Below are positions 16,991-25,792 of a DNA stretch of 64,000 nt, in pieces. The notes under the pieces are model-generated. The model was not told the DNA's origin. It did not search any database and saw only the letters and a list, made by a program, of their open reading frames with translations. Position 1 is the first letter of the stretch; each line of letters begins with the position of its first letter. The position numbers and the translations under genes were made by a program. The stretch covers positions 3,038,001-3,102,000 of the forward strand of contig NZ_CP075170.1 in assembly GCF_024399315.1 (NCBI RefSeq), read 5' to 3'. Source of the stretch: Chryseobacterium sp. MA9. Its GTDB lineage: Bacteria; Bacteroidota; Bacteroidia; Flavobacteriales; Weeksellaceae.

Positions 16991-17581
16991 TTATCTGGTT
17001 AATATTATATTATTTTCATCCATGATTTTTCTCAGGTTTATGAGCGCATACCGTACTCTTCCAAGGGTAGTATTAATGCTCATATCCGTATGATCTGCAA
17101 TTTCCTTGAAGCTAAGCCCGTCAAAAAATCTCAGTTTGATTACTTCTTGCTGATTTTGTGGTAAAAACTGCAGCATCCTTAAAAGATCCTCCTGTATTTG
17201 ATTCGTCACAAGCTGATCTTCAATATTTTCAGAAGGCTCTCTGATCAAATCAAAAATAGAATATTCATCGGTTTCAAAAGTAGTTTCCGAAACTTTTATA
17301 TTCTTTGCTTTTGATCTGAAATGATCGATGATTAAATTGTGGGAAATTCTTTTTGCCCAAAGGATAAATTTACCTTCTTCGTTATAGCGCCCTTCTTTCA
17401 ACATAACAATAATTTTCATGAATGTATCCTGAAAGATATCATTAGCTAAATCTTCATCATTAATTTTGTAAAAAATGAATGTAAACAGTTCTCTCTGATG
17501 TCGATGAATAAGGGTTGACAACGCACCCTCGTCTCCTTTCTGGTAAAGGGAAATTAGTAAACTATCCGATTTTGATTTCAT
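16991..17581 (-). CDS. RNA polymerase sigma factor, ECF type
   Basis: A 196-residue sigma-70 family factor of the extracytoplasmic group. Region 2 includes DIFQDTFMKI and the DNA-contacting AKRISHNLIIDHFR; region 4 includes LPQNQQEVIKLRFFDGLSFKEIA and the helix-turn-helix SINTTLGRVRYAL. The start at 17581 (MKSKSD) is an ATG; an upstream in-frame TTG gives a poorer N-terminus. No anti-sigma gene is adjacent. Downstream is a conserved-looking 44-residue ORF, upstream a secreted barrel-like protein. The link VSETTFETDEYSIFDL between regions 2 and 4 is longer than usual. Confidence 0.93.
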   Translation of the reverse strand: MKSKSDSLLISLYQKGDEGALSTLIHRHQRELFTFIFYKINDEDLANDIFQDTFMKIIVMLKEGRYNEEGKFILWAKRISHNLIIDHFRSKAKNIKVSETTFETDEYSIFDLIREPSENIEDQLVTNQIQEDLLRMLQFLPQNQQEVIKLRFFDGLSFKEIADHTDMSINTTLGRVRYALINLRKIMDENNIILTR

Positions 17582-17776
17582 AACTCTTCTCAATATAAAT
17601 ATTTGCAGACAAGCATTCTACCAGATATTTCTTCTGGCCTTTGCTGTATAAACAAAACAGTTCTAGAGTAGAGTCTCTTCTATAGGCGGTAGTACAATTA
17701 TTATGATGTAAATATAATAATTTTTTAATAACTGTTAACCTATTATTAAATTTTATAGAGAAAAATCTAAAAAAAA

Positions 17777-18268
17777 TCATTTAAACATGTCATGAATAAA
17801 GACTGTAGGGATATTTAATGTAAAATTAATATTTAGACCTTTCATCTCTTTTCCGTTCAATCGGGTGTCTCCTATAGGAAAAGCATAGCCTCCGGTAAGG
17901 TCCAGCATCCCAAACAAGGTGACTCCTATCTTAGGGGCAATGTATTTATTGGTTCCTTCTACTCCTGCCAAAAAGTAATAAGAGTGATAGAAGTCCACAT
18001 TTTTTTCAAAATTAAGAAGAACATCCGCCTGCAGCTTTGGCATGATAGCAAATTTGGAGTCCGCTACTCCCATCAGTGCAGATCCTCCCAATCTGTAAAT
18101 CACATCATCATTTTTGAGAAAAAGTAATTTCCCTCCTATTTCACCAAAACTTTGATTCTGATAAGTATACCCTACAGTAATCATTTTATGCATGGTATAT
18201 TGTGCCTTTGCTAATGTACTTAGCAAAAACAGGGACAGGACAGCAACTACAGCTCGAAAATTCATCAT
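17777..18268 (-). CDS. Secreted, probably beta-barrel protein, 163 aa
   Basis: I cannot name a family. A signal peptide (SLFLLSTLAKAQ) is followed by alternating hydrophobic and polar strands with frequent glycine and aromatic residues (MITVGYTYQNQSFGEIGGK, YYFLAGVEG, LDLTGGYAFPIGDT). This suggests a small outer-membrane beta-barrel of roughly eight strands. It lies between metK and the sigma factor on the same strand. A strong terminator separates it from metK, so it is likely transcribed on its own. Confidence 0.72.
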   Translation of the reverse strand: MMNFRAVVAVLSLFLLSTLAKAQYTMHKMITVGYTYQNQSFGEIGGKLLFLKNDDVIYRLGGSALMGVADSKFAIMPKLQADVLLNFEKNVDFYHSYYFLAGVEGTNKYIAPKIGVTLFGMLDLTGGYAFPIGDTRLNGKEMKGLNINFTLNIPTVFIHDMFK

Positions 18269-18295
18269 CTTTCTATATTATTAAGGTGTAAAATT

Positions 18296-18330
18296 AAAAA
18301 AAACTGCCTTATCCAAAGATAAAGCAGTTC
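18296..18330 (-). terminator. metK terminator
   Basis: A stem of AACTGC, one mismatch, then TTATC pairing with GATAA and GCAGTT, with a CAAA loop. It is followed on the minus strand by a run of eight T. It lies just past the metK stop. Confidence 0.88.
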
Positions 18331-18352
18331 ATTTATTATTCTTTAAGGGAAA

Positions 18353-19633
18353 TTAAATTCCAAAAGCGGCTTTAATTTCCTCTACTTTGTCTAGTTTCTC
18401 CCAAGTAAAGAACTCTAGCCCTTTCAATGTAAGCTCATTTTTATGCCCTTTATTGAACGTTTTATCAGCTATATAGTGCTCTTTACCCATATGTCCGTAA
18501 GAAGCTGTTTCCTGATAGACCGGATTTCTTAATTTTAAGTTCTGCTCGATAGCATAAGGTCTTAAATCAAAAATCTCAGAAACTTTTTTCGCGATATCAC
18601 CATCATGAAGGTCTACTTTTGCAGTCCCGTAAGTATTGATGTATAAACCACAAGGCTCAGCTACTCCAATAGCATAAGAAACCTGTACTAAAACTTCATC
18701 AGCTACTCCTGCAGCTACTAGGTTTTTAGCAATATGTCTTGTAGCATAAGCAGCACTTCTGTCTACTTTAGAAGGGTCTTTTCCAGAGAAAGCACCACCA
18801 CCGTGAGCTCCTTTACCACCGTAAGTATCAACGATGATTTTTCTACCTGTAAGACCTGTATCCCCGTGAGGTCCTCCGATTACAAATTTCCCTGTAGGAT
18901 TGATATGATATTTGATCTGATCGTTGAATAAAGCCTTGATTTCCTCTGTCTGCTGTGCAATAACTCTGGGAACCAGAATGTTTTTAATATCCTCACGGAT
19001 CTTATTCAGCATTTCCTCTTCAGCTGCAAAATCATCATGCTGAGTAGAAACTACGATAGAATCAATTCTAATTGGTTTGTGGTCATCAGAATACTCAATA
19101 GTTACCTGACTCTTTGCATCAGGACGAAGATAAGTGATTTCTTTATTTTCTCTTCTGATTGCAGAAAGTTCTTTTAGAATCGTGTGGGCAAGATCCAATG
19201 CAAGAGGCATATAATTAGCCGTTTCATTGGTAGCATATCCAAACATCATTCCCTGATCTCCTGCTCCCTGTGCATTTGCTTTTGCTTCGAAAGACTCATC
19301 ATTTACAGCTCTGTCAACTCCCTGGTTGATATCAGGTGACTGCTCATGGATAGCAGAGATCACTCCACAAGAATCTCCATTGAACATATATTCTCCTTTT
19401 GTATACCCAATTCCGTTGATTACTTCTCTGGCAATGGTCTGTACATCAAGATAAGCATCTGATTTTACTTCTCCTGCCAATACCACCTGTCCGGTAGTTA
19501 CAAGAGTTTCACATGCTACTTTTGAGTCTTTATCATATGCTAAAAAATGGTCGATTAATGCATCAGAGATTTGATCGGCAATTTTATCCGGATGTCCTTC
19601 TGAAACTGATTCAGATGTAAATAAATAAGACAT
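18353..19633 (-). CDS. metK: S-adenosylmethionine synthetase
   Basis: A 426-residue MAT enzyme that makes SAM from methionine and ATP. Visible signatures are [12 protein letters not shown] at the N-terminus (ATP contact), [12 protein letters not shown] in the middle, and [19 protein letters not shown] with the catalytic lysine/aspartate region. Its length is slightly above the E. coli protein (384) because of an insertion around residues 170-205. It is monocistronic, with its own consensus promoter and a terminator. The leader contains a SAM-II-like aptamer, so it is probably repressed by its own product. Confidence 0.97.
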   Translation of the reverse strand: MSYLFTSESVSEGHPDKIADQISDALIDHFLAYDKDSKVACETLVTTGQVVLAGEVKSDAYLDVQTIAREVINGIGYTKGEYMFNGDSCGVISAIHEQSPDINQGVDRAVNDESFEAKANAQGAGDQGMMFGYATNETANYMPLALDLAHTILKELSAIRRENKEITYLRPDAKSQVTIEYSDDHKPIRIDSIVVSTQHDDFAAEEEMLNKIREDIKNILVPRVIAQQTEEIKALFNDQIKYHINPTGKFVIGGPHGDTGLTGRKIIVDTYGGKGAHGGGAFSGKDPSKVDRSAAYATRHIAKNLVAAGVADEVLVQVSYAIGVAEPCGLYINTYGTAKVDLHDGDIAKKVSEIFDLRPYAIEQNLKLRNPVYQETASYGHMGKEHYIADKTFNKGHKNELTLKGLEFFTWEKLDKVEEIKAAFGI

Positions 19634-19713
19634 ATAATTCTTTTGTTTTTAAAGATTTAAAAAAATTGTATTGAAGAAAAATATGAAATAAAATTGCCCA
19701 GAAAAAAAGAATA

Positions 19714-19763
19714 CTGTTTTAGCATATTTTTATAGAGGTTGCAATCAGGTCAAATTTTTCCTC
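19714..19763 (-). promoter_or_regulatory. SAM-II-like riboswitch in the metK leader
   Basis: Read on the minus strand, the leader contains GAGG (19763-19760) pairing with CCUC (19738-19735) around a loop with AUUUGACC and AUUGCAACC. Then come UAUAAAAA and the very conserved GCUAAAA. The loop can form a pseudoknot with the 3' part: CUG with CAG (19716-19714) and GCA (19742-19740) with UGC (19724-19722). Order, spacing and conserved words match the SAM-II H-type pseudoknot. P1 is short (4 bp). The aptamer begins about 8 nt after the predicted transcription start. I see no clear terminator hairpin afterwards, so control may be translational. Confidence 0.75.
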
Positions 19764-19777
19764 GTAATAAACGTCAG

Positions 19778-19808
19778 CAAATTTAAGTACTATTTTCGTA
19801 ATACTCAA
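19778..19808 (-). promoter_or_regulatory. metK promoter
   Basis: On the minus strand a TTG (19808-19806) stands 20 nt before TAAATTTG (19785-19778), a near-perfect Bacteroidota promoter. The predicted start near 19771 leaves a leader of about 138 nt holding the aptamer. Confidence 0.75.
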
Positions 19809-19873
19809 AAATTTTGTTTATTAATTATTATTTTATTTAAATTGATGATTTCTATCACTTTAAAGCATTTCCA

Positions 19874-20824
19874 TTACTGAGGCTTAATGCTTACAAATTC
19901 TTTTGGACTTTCGTGATAATTCAGCTTAAGTTCTAAAGAAGTTTTGATAGAATGTGACAATTCGTCAATAATTTTCTGCTTAAATGTTGGCTTATAATAA
20001 ATAATACTGATTTCTCGATAAGGGAAAGGTTTTTTGAATCTGAAAACATTTTTCTTCTGTTCTTCTGAAAGCTGACTCAATGCAAGCTCCGGCAGAATAC
20101 TGATTCCCCCTACTTTATCTACCATGTGTACCAGGGTCTGGATATTGGAAGCCAGGAAATCTAAATTTTTAGGCTTCAATGTATTTTCTTTCAGATGGCA
20201 AATGTTTTCAAACTGATTTCTAAGGCAGTTTCCTTCTTCAAGCAGCCATACTTTTTCTACATTCAGATCTTCCGGAATGATGTAAGAATTTTTTTTGTTG
20301 GCCTCTGTATTGGAACTGTAAATCATCAGTTCTTCGTTGAATAAGAAATCCTGATAAAACTCATCAGCTGTGTCATATGGCGTTGAGATAATTCCCGCAT
20401 CCAGCTCTCCGGCTTTTAAAGCTTTAATAATATTATCCGTTGTCATTTCTTTTACATTCATCTGAATCTTTGGATTATCTTCAAGGAATTTGAAAATTTC
20501 CGTAGGCAGAATGAAAGAAGAAACAGTAGGAATAATTCCAAGATTAAGAGTTCCTCCTAAAATATTATTCAACAGATTCGCTTTGTTTTTCAGCTCATTG
20601 ACAGATTCTATAATAACTTTTGCCTGATCAATAATCTGAAGACCTACATCCGTGGTACGAATCGGGTGAGTAGTTCTGTCGAAAACCTTCACATCCAGTT
20701 CATCCTCAAATTTCTGTATCATGGCACTTAACGTAGGTTGCGTAATAAAACATGCCTGAGCTGCTTTACCAAAATGTTTATACTTATCAACAGCGATAAG
20801 ATACTCCAGTTGCTGAATGTTCAT
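19874..20824 (-). CDS. oxyR: Hydrogen peroxide sensor OxyR (LysR family)
   Basis: A 316-residue LysR-type regulator. The N-terminal winged helix (LEYLIAVDKYKHFGKAA, QPTLSAMIQKFEDEL) is followed by the substrate-binding-like domain. Cys200 and Cys209, in GNCLRNQFENIC, match the redox pair Cys199/Cys208 of E. coli OxyR with the same eight-residue spacing, so disulfide sensing of peroxide is expected. It is divergent from a catalase gene across 134 nt, the usual OxyR target layout. A consensus promoter faces each way in that space. Confidence 0.93.
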   Translation of the reverse strand: MNIQQLEYLIAVDKYKHFGKAAQACFITQPTLSAMIQKFEDELDVKVFDRTTHPIRTTDVGLQIIDQAKVIIESVNELKNKANLLNNILGGTLNLGIIPTVSSFILPTEIFKFLEDNPKIQMNVKEMTTDNIIKALKAGELDAGIISTPYDTADEFYQDFLFNEELMIYSSNTEANKKNSYIIPEDLNVEKVWLLEEGNCLRNQFENICHLKENTLKPKNLDFLASNIQTLVHMVDKVGGISILPELALSQLSEEQKKNVFRFKKPFPYREISIIYYKPTFKQKIIDELSHSIKTSLELKLNYHESPKEFVSIKPQ

Positions 20825-20844
20825 TTGATTAATATTATCTATTA

Positions 20845-20873
20845 CAAAGATATAACGTTTTTGTTATTAGCAA
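20845..20873 (-). promoter_or_regulatory. oxyR promoter
   Basis: On the minus strand TTG (20873-20871), 18 nt, then TATCTTTG (20852-20845). The predicted start lies about 14 nt before the oxyR ATG. It overlaps the promoter region of the divergent catalase gene. Confidence 0.7.
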
Positions 20874-20894
20874 TTAAAAATTCAAGTAAATTTG
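20861..20894 (+). promoter_or_regulatory. Candidate katA promoter
   Basis: TTG at 20861-20863, 23 nt, then TAAATTTG at 20887-20894. The spacing is at the long end of the usual range, which fits a promoter needing an activator such as OxyR. The leader would be about 58 nt. Confidence 0.5.
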
Positions 20895-20958
20895 ATATTC
20901 ACTACCTTTACACTTCGATTTAGAAAAAGGAAAAAGAATTATTCAAATCTTCAATTAT

Positions 20959-22446
20959 ATGGATTCTAAAAAATTAACGTTAAGCAACGGAGCACCTTAC
21001 TTTGAGCATCAGGATTCACAGACGGTAGGACCAAGAGGCCCTGTATTGCTGCAAGACTTTATTCTTCAGGAAAATCTTGCCCATTTCGTTAGGGAAAGAA
21101 TTCCTGAAAGAATAGTGCACGCTAAAGGAAGCGGAGCATACGGAACCTTTACCGTAACCCATGATATAAGCCAGTACACAAAAGCAAAACTGTTTTCAAA
21201 AGTGGGAAACTCATGCAGAATGTTTGCCCGTTTCTCCACTGTGGGAGGAGAAAAAGGAAGTGCAGATACTGCAAGAGACCCTAGAGGTTTTGCTTTAAAA
21301 TTTTATACAGAAGACGGAAACTGGGATCTTGTAGGAAATAACACTCCGGTATTCTTTATTAAGGATGCAAAAAAATTTCCGGACTTTATCCATACTCAAA
21401 AAAGACTTCCAAAAACCAATTTAAAAAGTGCCACAATGATGTGGGATTTCTGGAGTTTAAATCCTGAATCACTTCATCAGGTTCTTATATTAATGTCAGA
21501 CAGAGGAACACCTTACGGATACAGACATATGCATGGATTTGGGTCTCATACTTTCTCTATGATCAATGATAAAAATGAAAGAGTATGGGTAAAATTCCAC
21601 TTCAAAACAAAACAAGGGGTAAAAAACTTCACCAATGAAGAAGCGGTAAAAATGGCCGGAGAAAACCCGGATTTTGCGCAGGAAGATCTTTGCAACGCTA
21701 TCGAAAATGGAGAGTTCCCAAAATGGACTATGTACATTCAGGTGATGACAGAGGAGCAGGCAAAAGATTTCAGATGGAACCCGTTTGATGTAACAAAAGT
21801 ATGGTTCCACGATGATTTCCCTCTGATTGAGGTAGGAGAAATGGAGCTGAATGAAGTTCCTGTTAATTATTTTGCCCATGTTGAGCAGTCAACATTTTCA
21901 CCAAGCAGCCTGATCAACGGAATCAGCTTTTCACCGGACAAAATGCTGCAGGGAAGGTTATTCTCTTATCCTGATGCACACCGTTACAGAGTAGGCGTCA
22001 ATGCACATCAACTGGAGGTGAACAGATGTCCTTTTGCTGTCAACAACTACCAGAGAGACGGCTATATGGCAGATTCAAGCTACTATCAGGACAAACCGAA
22101 TTACCATCCGAACAGCTTTGATGATATCAAGGTAGATTCTGATTATAAAAGCTTTGAGTATGAATTAGATAGTGCTCACGTTGCCAGTTACAACAGAAAT
22201 GATAACGACAGTGATCACTATACTCAACCGGGACTTTTGTATTCAAAAGCAATGAATGCGGACGACAGGGATCATTTGATCAAAAATATTGTAGGCAGCA
22301 TGAATGGTATCACCGGACCGAAAAAAGACGAGATTATCAACCGACAGTTATGTCACTTTTTCCGTGCTAACATTGAGCTTGGCATGAAAGTGGCATCTCA
22401 ACTAAACGTCAATATTGATGCAAATATGATGAATCATTCCAAATAA
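20959..22446 (+). CDS. katA: Haem catalase, small-subunit monofunctional type
   Basis: A 495-residue catalase that converts hydrogen peroxide to water and oxygen. The catalytic His lies in RIVHAKGSGAYGTF near residue 53, the catalytic Asn in DLVGNNTPVFF, and the haem-ligand Tyr in RLFSYPDAHRYRVG near residue 336. Length and motifs match clade 3 NADPH-binding small catalases. It is divergent from oxyR, so peroxide-inducible control is likely. It has its own terminator. Confidence 0.97.
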   Translation: MDSKKLTLSNGAPYFEHQDSQTVGPRGPVLLQDFILQENLAHFVRERIPERIVHAKGSGAYGTFTVTHDISQYTKAKLFSKVGNSCRMFARFSTVGGEKGSADTARDPRGFALKFYTEDGNWDLVGNNTPVFFIKDAKKFPDFIHTQKRLPKTNLKSATMMWDFWSLNPESLHQVLILMSDRGTPYGYRHMHGFGSHTFSMINDKNERVWVKFHFKTKQGVKNFTNEEAVKMAGENPDFAQEDLCNAIENGEFPKWTMYIQVMTEEQAKDFRWNPFDVTKVWFHDDFPLIEVGEMELNEVPVNYFAHVEQSTFSPSSLINGISFSPDKMLQGRLFSYPDAHRYRVGVNAHQLEVNRCPFAVNNYQRDGYMADSSYYQDKPNYHPNSFDDIKVDSDYKSFEYELDSAHVASYNRNDNDSDHYTQPGLLYSKAMNADDRDHLIKNIVGSMNGITGPKKDEIINRQLCHFFRANIELGMKVASQLNVNIDANMMNHSK

Positions 22447-22465
22447 TCATATTGAATGATAAATT

Positions 22466-22508
22466 AAAAAAAAGGAAAAAAAAATAATATTTTTTCCTTT
22501 TTTTTGTA
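22466..22508 (+). terminator. katA terminator
   Basis: An A-rich arm ending AAAAGGAAAAAA pairs with TTTTTTCCTTTT across a short AT loop, and a long T run follows. It starts about 20 nt after the katA stop. Confidence 0.8.
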
Positions 22509-22551
22509 AAAAATTCATAATTTGCAAAGGATGATATTTTAAAGTGGAAAA

Positions 22552-23319
22552 ATGAGTTACGAGAACATATTATTAAAAAAAGAAGATAAATTATCTATCA
22601 TTACCATAAACAGACCTGAAAGTTTAAATGCTTTAAATGCAAAAACAATTCAGGAAATCAGTACCGCACTGGATGAGCTTAACGCTGATACTTCCTGCAG
22701 AGTAATTATCCTTACCGGAAGTGGAGAAAAATCTTTTGTAGCGGGAGCTGATATCAAGGAATTCAGCGACTTCGGACAGGAAAGAGCGGAAGAACTTGCA
22801 AGAAACGGACAAAATATATTGTTCAACAAAATTGAAAACATGTCTAAACCTGTCATTGCAGCCGTAAACGGTTTTGCATTAGGAGGAGGTTTGGAGCTTG
22901 CCATGGCATGCCACATCAGATACGCATCGGAAAACGCCAGATTAGGACTTCCTGAGGTAACTCTTGGATTAATCCCGGGATACGGAGGAACTCAAAGGCT
23001 TCCAAAGCTTGTAGGAAAAGGTATTGCCAATGAAATGATCTTCTCTGCCAAAATGATCGCTGCTCAAAAAGCAAAAGAGATCGGGCTGGTAAATGAAGTA
23101 TACCCTATTGAAGAATTATTAACCAAAACGAAAGAATTAGCAAACACTATTGCCTACAATTCACCAATGGCAATATCAAAGGCTATAAATGCCGTGAATT
23201 TATCTGACACGGAGAAAGGTTTTGAAACTGAAATCAAATATTTCGGGGAACTTTTTGAAATGGAAGATAAGAAAGAAGGAGTTACTGCGTTTCTAGAGAA
23301 GAGAAAGCCGAACTTCTAA
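22552..23319 (+). CDS. Enoyl-CoA hydratase/isomerase (crotonase family)
   Basis: A 255-residue crotonase-fold enzyme that hydrates 2-enoyl-CoA. The oxyanion-hole strands are FVAGADIKEF and FALGGGLELAMAC. Both catalytic glutamates of true hydratases are present, in GGLELAMAC and LGLPEVTLGLIPGYGGTQRL. Its length is typical. It is the first gene of a same-strand run with a dCMP deaminase, xerD and a Nudix hydrolase, which shows no metabolic theme. The exact acyl-CoA substrate (fatty acid or 3-hydroxybutyryl) cannot be told. Confidence 0.92.
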   Translation: MSYENILLKKEDKLSIITINRPESLNALNAKTIQEISTALDELNADTSCRVIILTGSGEKSFVAGADIKEFSDFGQERAEELARNGQNILFNKIENMSKPVIAAVNGFALGGGLELAMACHIRYASENARLGLPEVTLGLIPGYGGTQRLPKLVGKGIANEMIFSAKMIAAQKAKEIGLVNEVYPIEELLTKTKELANTIAYNSPMAISKAINAVNLSDTEKGFETEIKYFGELFEMEDKKEGVTAFLEKRKPNF

Positions 23320-23371
23320 ACTTTCTAAAAGATTTTAATCCAAATTATTTCGAAAAAAACAATGCTGTGGT

Positions 23372-23794
23372 ATGAATAAGTTTGATAAAGCTTATCTAAA
23401 AATGGCTCAGGAATGGGCAAAACTCTCCTACTGTAAGAGAAAACAGGTGGGAGCTCTTATCGTAAAAGATAGGATGATTATTTCAGATGGTTACAACGGG
23501 ACTCCTTCGGGATTCGAAAACTGCTGTGAAGATGGAGAAGGAAAAACACACTGGTACGTATTGCATGCTGAAGCCAACGCTATATTAAAGCTGGCCGCTT
23601 CTACTCAATCTGCAAAGGGAGCAACGTTATATCTGACGCTTTCTCCTTGTAAAGAATGCAGTAAACTGATTCTGCAGGCAGGAATTACGAGACTGGTGTA
23701 TATTAATGAGTATTCGGATGACGATGGAATATCGTTCCTAAGAAACCATAACATTGAAATAGAACAAATATCGGACTGTGAACTAAAAAAATAA
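23372..23794 (+). CDS. Deoxycytidylate deaminase family protein
   Basis: A 140-residue zinc deaminase. The active-site motif LHAEANAIL gives the first zinc ligand and catalytic Glu, and SPCKECSK gives the two zinc cysteines. YNGTPSGFENC is typical of dCMP deaminases, which make dUMP for thymidylate synthesis. The extra Cys/His stretch (CCEDGEGKTHWYVLHAE) also matches ComE-type dCMP deaminases. It lies 6 nt before xerD, so the two are co-transcribed. Confidence 0.92.
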   Translation: MNKFDKAYLKMAQEWAKLSYCKRKQVGALIVKDRMIISDGYNGTPSGFENCCEDGEGKTHWYVLHAEANAILKLAASTQSAKGATLYLTLSPCKECSKLILQAGITRLVYINEYSDDDGISFLRNHNIEIEQISDCELKK

Positions 23795-23800
23795 GCACAA

Positions 23801-24715
23801 ATGACTTGGGATGAAAAGATCAAAGATTTTGAAATATTTCTTCGTTTCGAAAGAAATTTTTCAGAAAACACGCTCGACGCCTACGTTCGGGACATTAAGA
23901 AATTAAAAGATTACGCACAAGAGGATCTGGAAAATGTCGGTCCAGACTCTATCGGTTACGAAAACCTGCAGGAATACATTTTCAATCTTTCCAAACAGAA
24001 ATTCAGTGAGAGATCACAGGCAAGGTGGATATCTTCCATCAAAGCTTTTTTCAAATTTCTACTTGAAGATGAATATCGTGAAGACAATCCTGCTGCGTTA
24101 CTTGAAGGCCCTAAACTGGGATTATACCTACCTGATACTTTAAGCCTGCCTGATATCAACAAAATTATCGCTGCTATTGAGGTCAATACAGATCTTGGAA
24201 AAAGAAACCACTGCATCATAGAGGTACTATATGGGTGTGGACTTCGCGTTTCTGAACTGATTGATCTGAAGATCTCCAATATCAACTTTAAAGAGCAATA
24301 TATCAAGGTAAATGGAAAAGGAAACAAAACCCGTTTTGTTCCTTTGGCCGACTATACCGCTGATTTGCTGGAAACTTATATCAAAGAGGTACGTTCTAAA
24401 GGTAAGATCAATAAGAAATATGAAGATACTCTGTTTTTGAACAGCCGTGGGACCTCTATGTCCAGAGTAATCGTATTTCTTATCATTAAAGAACTTACAG
24501 ATAAAGCAGGGGTTAACAAAAAAATATCTCCACACACCTTCAGACATTCATTTGCTACGCATTTACTGCAGAATGGAGCAGATCTCCGCTATATTCAGGA
24601 AATGCTGGGACACTCCAGTATTACCACAACGGAAATCTATACACATCTGAAAACAGAAGAATTAAGGGATGTTATTTTGAGTTATCACCCGAGAAATATT
24701 AATATTGCTCAATGA
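23801..24715 (+). CDS. xerD: Site-specific tyrosine recombinase XerD-like
   Basis: A 304-residue tyrosine recombinase that resolves chromosome dimers at dif. An N-terminal SAM-like DNA-binding domain (residues 5-90) precedes the catalytic domain with Arg in GCGLRVSELI, His-x-x-Arg in HTFRHSFATHLL, His in MLGHSSITTTEIY and the nucleophilic Tyr in IYTHL. Full length and the housekeeping context (no flanking repeats or mobile genes) favour XerD rather than an integrase. Its stop overlaps the next start by 4 nt. Confidence 0.93.
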   Translation: MTWDEKIKDFEIFLRFERNFSENTLDAYVRDIKKLKDYAQEDLENVGPDSIGYENLQEYIFNLSKQKFSERSQARWISSIKAFFKFLLEDEYREDNPAALLEGPKLGLYLPDTLSLPDINKIIAAIEVNTDLGKRNHCIIEVLYGCGLRVSELIDLKISNINFKEQYIKVNGKGNKTRFVPLADYTADLLETYIKEVRSKGKINKKYEDTLFLNSRGTSMSRVIVFLIIKELTDKAGVNKKISPHTFRHSFATHLLQNGADLRYIQEMLGHSSITTTEIYTHLKTEELRDVILSYHPRNINIAQ

Positions 24716-25224
24716 AACTATTGAAATATTGCCCAAGCTGTGGCAAAGAGTCCTTACACTGGGACGGTGAAAAGAAATGGAGCTGTCCGGAATGTGGTTT
24801 TACTTTGTATAATAATGTGGCAGGTGCCGTGGCGGTTGTCATAAGATGTGGTAACGAAATTTACCTTACCCGAAGAAACAGAGATCCTAAAAAAGGAAAA
24901 CTCGATCTTGCCGGAGGATTCGTTGACCCTAAAGAAAGTGCAGAGGAAACCTGTAAAAGAGAACTTTTTGAAGAACTTCAGCTTGACATCGATATTTCTA
25001 ACCTGAAATACCTTACCAGCCTCCCTAATATCTATCAATACAAGGAAATCGATTACAATACCATCGATCTCTTTTATGAGTATAATGTTTCGGAAAAGTT
25101 TGAGGTAAATCTTGAACTCACAGAGATCTCAGAAGCGGTATGGATTCCTTTACAGGAGCTAGACCTTGAAGATATTGCTTTTGATTCTCAGAAGAGATTT
25201 TTTGAGAGCTATTTAAAGAAATAA
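24712..25224 (+). CDS. Nudix hydrolase with N-terminal zinc ribbon
   Basis: A 170-residue protein. An N-terminal zinc ribbon has CPSCG at about 8 and CPECG at about 30, and the Nudix domain follows. The Nudix box GGFVDPKESAEETCKREL continues to FEELQL and fits GX5EX7REUXEEXGU. The ribbon plus Nudix layout recalls NudC-like NADH pyrophosphatases, but the protein is shorter than E. coli NudC (257) and lacks an obvious SQPWPFPxS motif, so the substrate is open. The ATG overlaps the xerD stop (ATGA), so translation is coupled. Confidence 0.88.
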   Translation: MKLLKYCPSCGKESLHWDGEKKWSCPECGFTLYNNVAGAVAVVIRCGNEIYLTRRNRDPKKGKLDLAGGFVDPKESAEETCKRELFEELQLDIDISNLKYLTSLPNIYQYKEIDYNTIDLFYEYNVSEKFEVNLELTEISEAVWIPLQELDLEDIAFDSQKRFFESYLKK

Positions 25225-25240
25225 TTTTTGTAATATATTC

Positions 25241-25318
25241 TCTCGCAGATTTTGCAGATCCAGCAGATGATTGTGTTTTTACAATCTGCTCAATTTGCAA
25301 AATCTGCGAGAGTTTTTT
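25241..25318. terminator. Long hairpin terminator related to the CAGAT repeats
   Basis: A perfect 16-bp inverted repeat (TCTCGCAGATTTTGCA at 25241-25256 and its complement at 25296-25311) is extended inside by AGCAGAT pairing with ATCTGCT. A run of seven T follows. It ends the hydratase-Nudix transcript and faces the convergent haem-binding gene. Its CGCAGATTTTGCAGAT word resembles the dispersed repeats at 5633 and 11647. Confidence 0.85.
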
Positions 25319-25329
25319 TGTTATAAAAT

Positions 25330-25788
25330 TTAATAGGTTTTAGCCTTAAGCATTTCTTCAAAATACTGAATCAGCAATGCTCTTTCTGCTTCTGAAAGAT
25401 TGGCCTCTTTATGATAGACAATATAGCCCGGCATTGGCATTGCCTTGCTTTGGATAGTCTGAATAGATTTAGTAATCATATTCTCCTTCAAATCCTTATT
25501 ATACGTTTCCCAGGTAGAAAAGTTAAGGTGTTCTCTGCCTTCATTTACATGGCTTTTTACAGACCATGATACAGGTGCAATAAAAGCATATTTCGGATAA
25601 ACTGTTTCATTGGAATGGCAGTCATAACATGCATTTTTAAGCAGTGTTCCAATCTTTTCGGGTGTTTTCCTTGCATCAACGAAATTCGTTGCAAAATCAA
25701 CCGGTTTATTGGTCCTGTCAATAGGAAAAAACTGAATCAGGGCAAAACCCACCAATATCCAAAATATGATTTTCTTAGCCATTTTCAT
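25330..25788 (-). CDS. Haem-binding domain protein, membrane anchored
   Basis: A 152-residue protein with an N-terminal membrane anchor (IIFWILVGFALIQFF) and one c-type haem motif, CYDCH, near residue 54. The following SNETVYPKYAFIAPVSW and a late Met-rich MPMPGY segment, which could supply the distal ligand, fit the Bacteroidota Haem_bd family. It probably carries electrons or senses redox at the periplasmic face. An in-frame ATG at 25782 is an alternative start. It lies 4 nt downstream of the Ig-like lipoprotein gene. Confidence 0.85.
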   Translation of the reverse strand: MKMAKKIIFWILVGFALIQFFPIDRTNKPVDFATNFVDARKTPEKIGTLLKNACYDCHSNETVYPKYAFIAPVSWSVKSHVNEGREHLNFSTWETYNKDLKENMITKSIQTIQSKAMPMPGYIVYHKEANLSEAERALLIQYFEEMLKAKTY

Positions 25789-25792
25789 CTGC

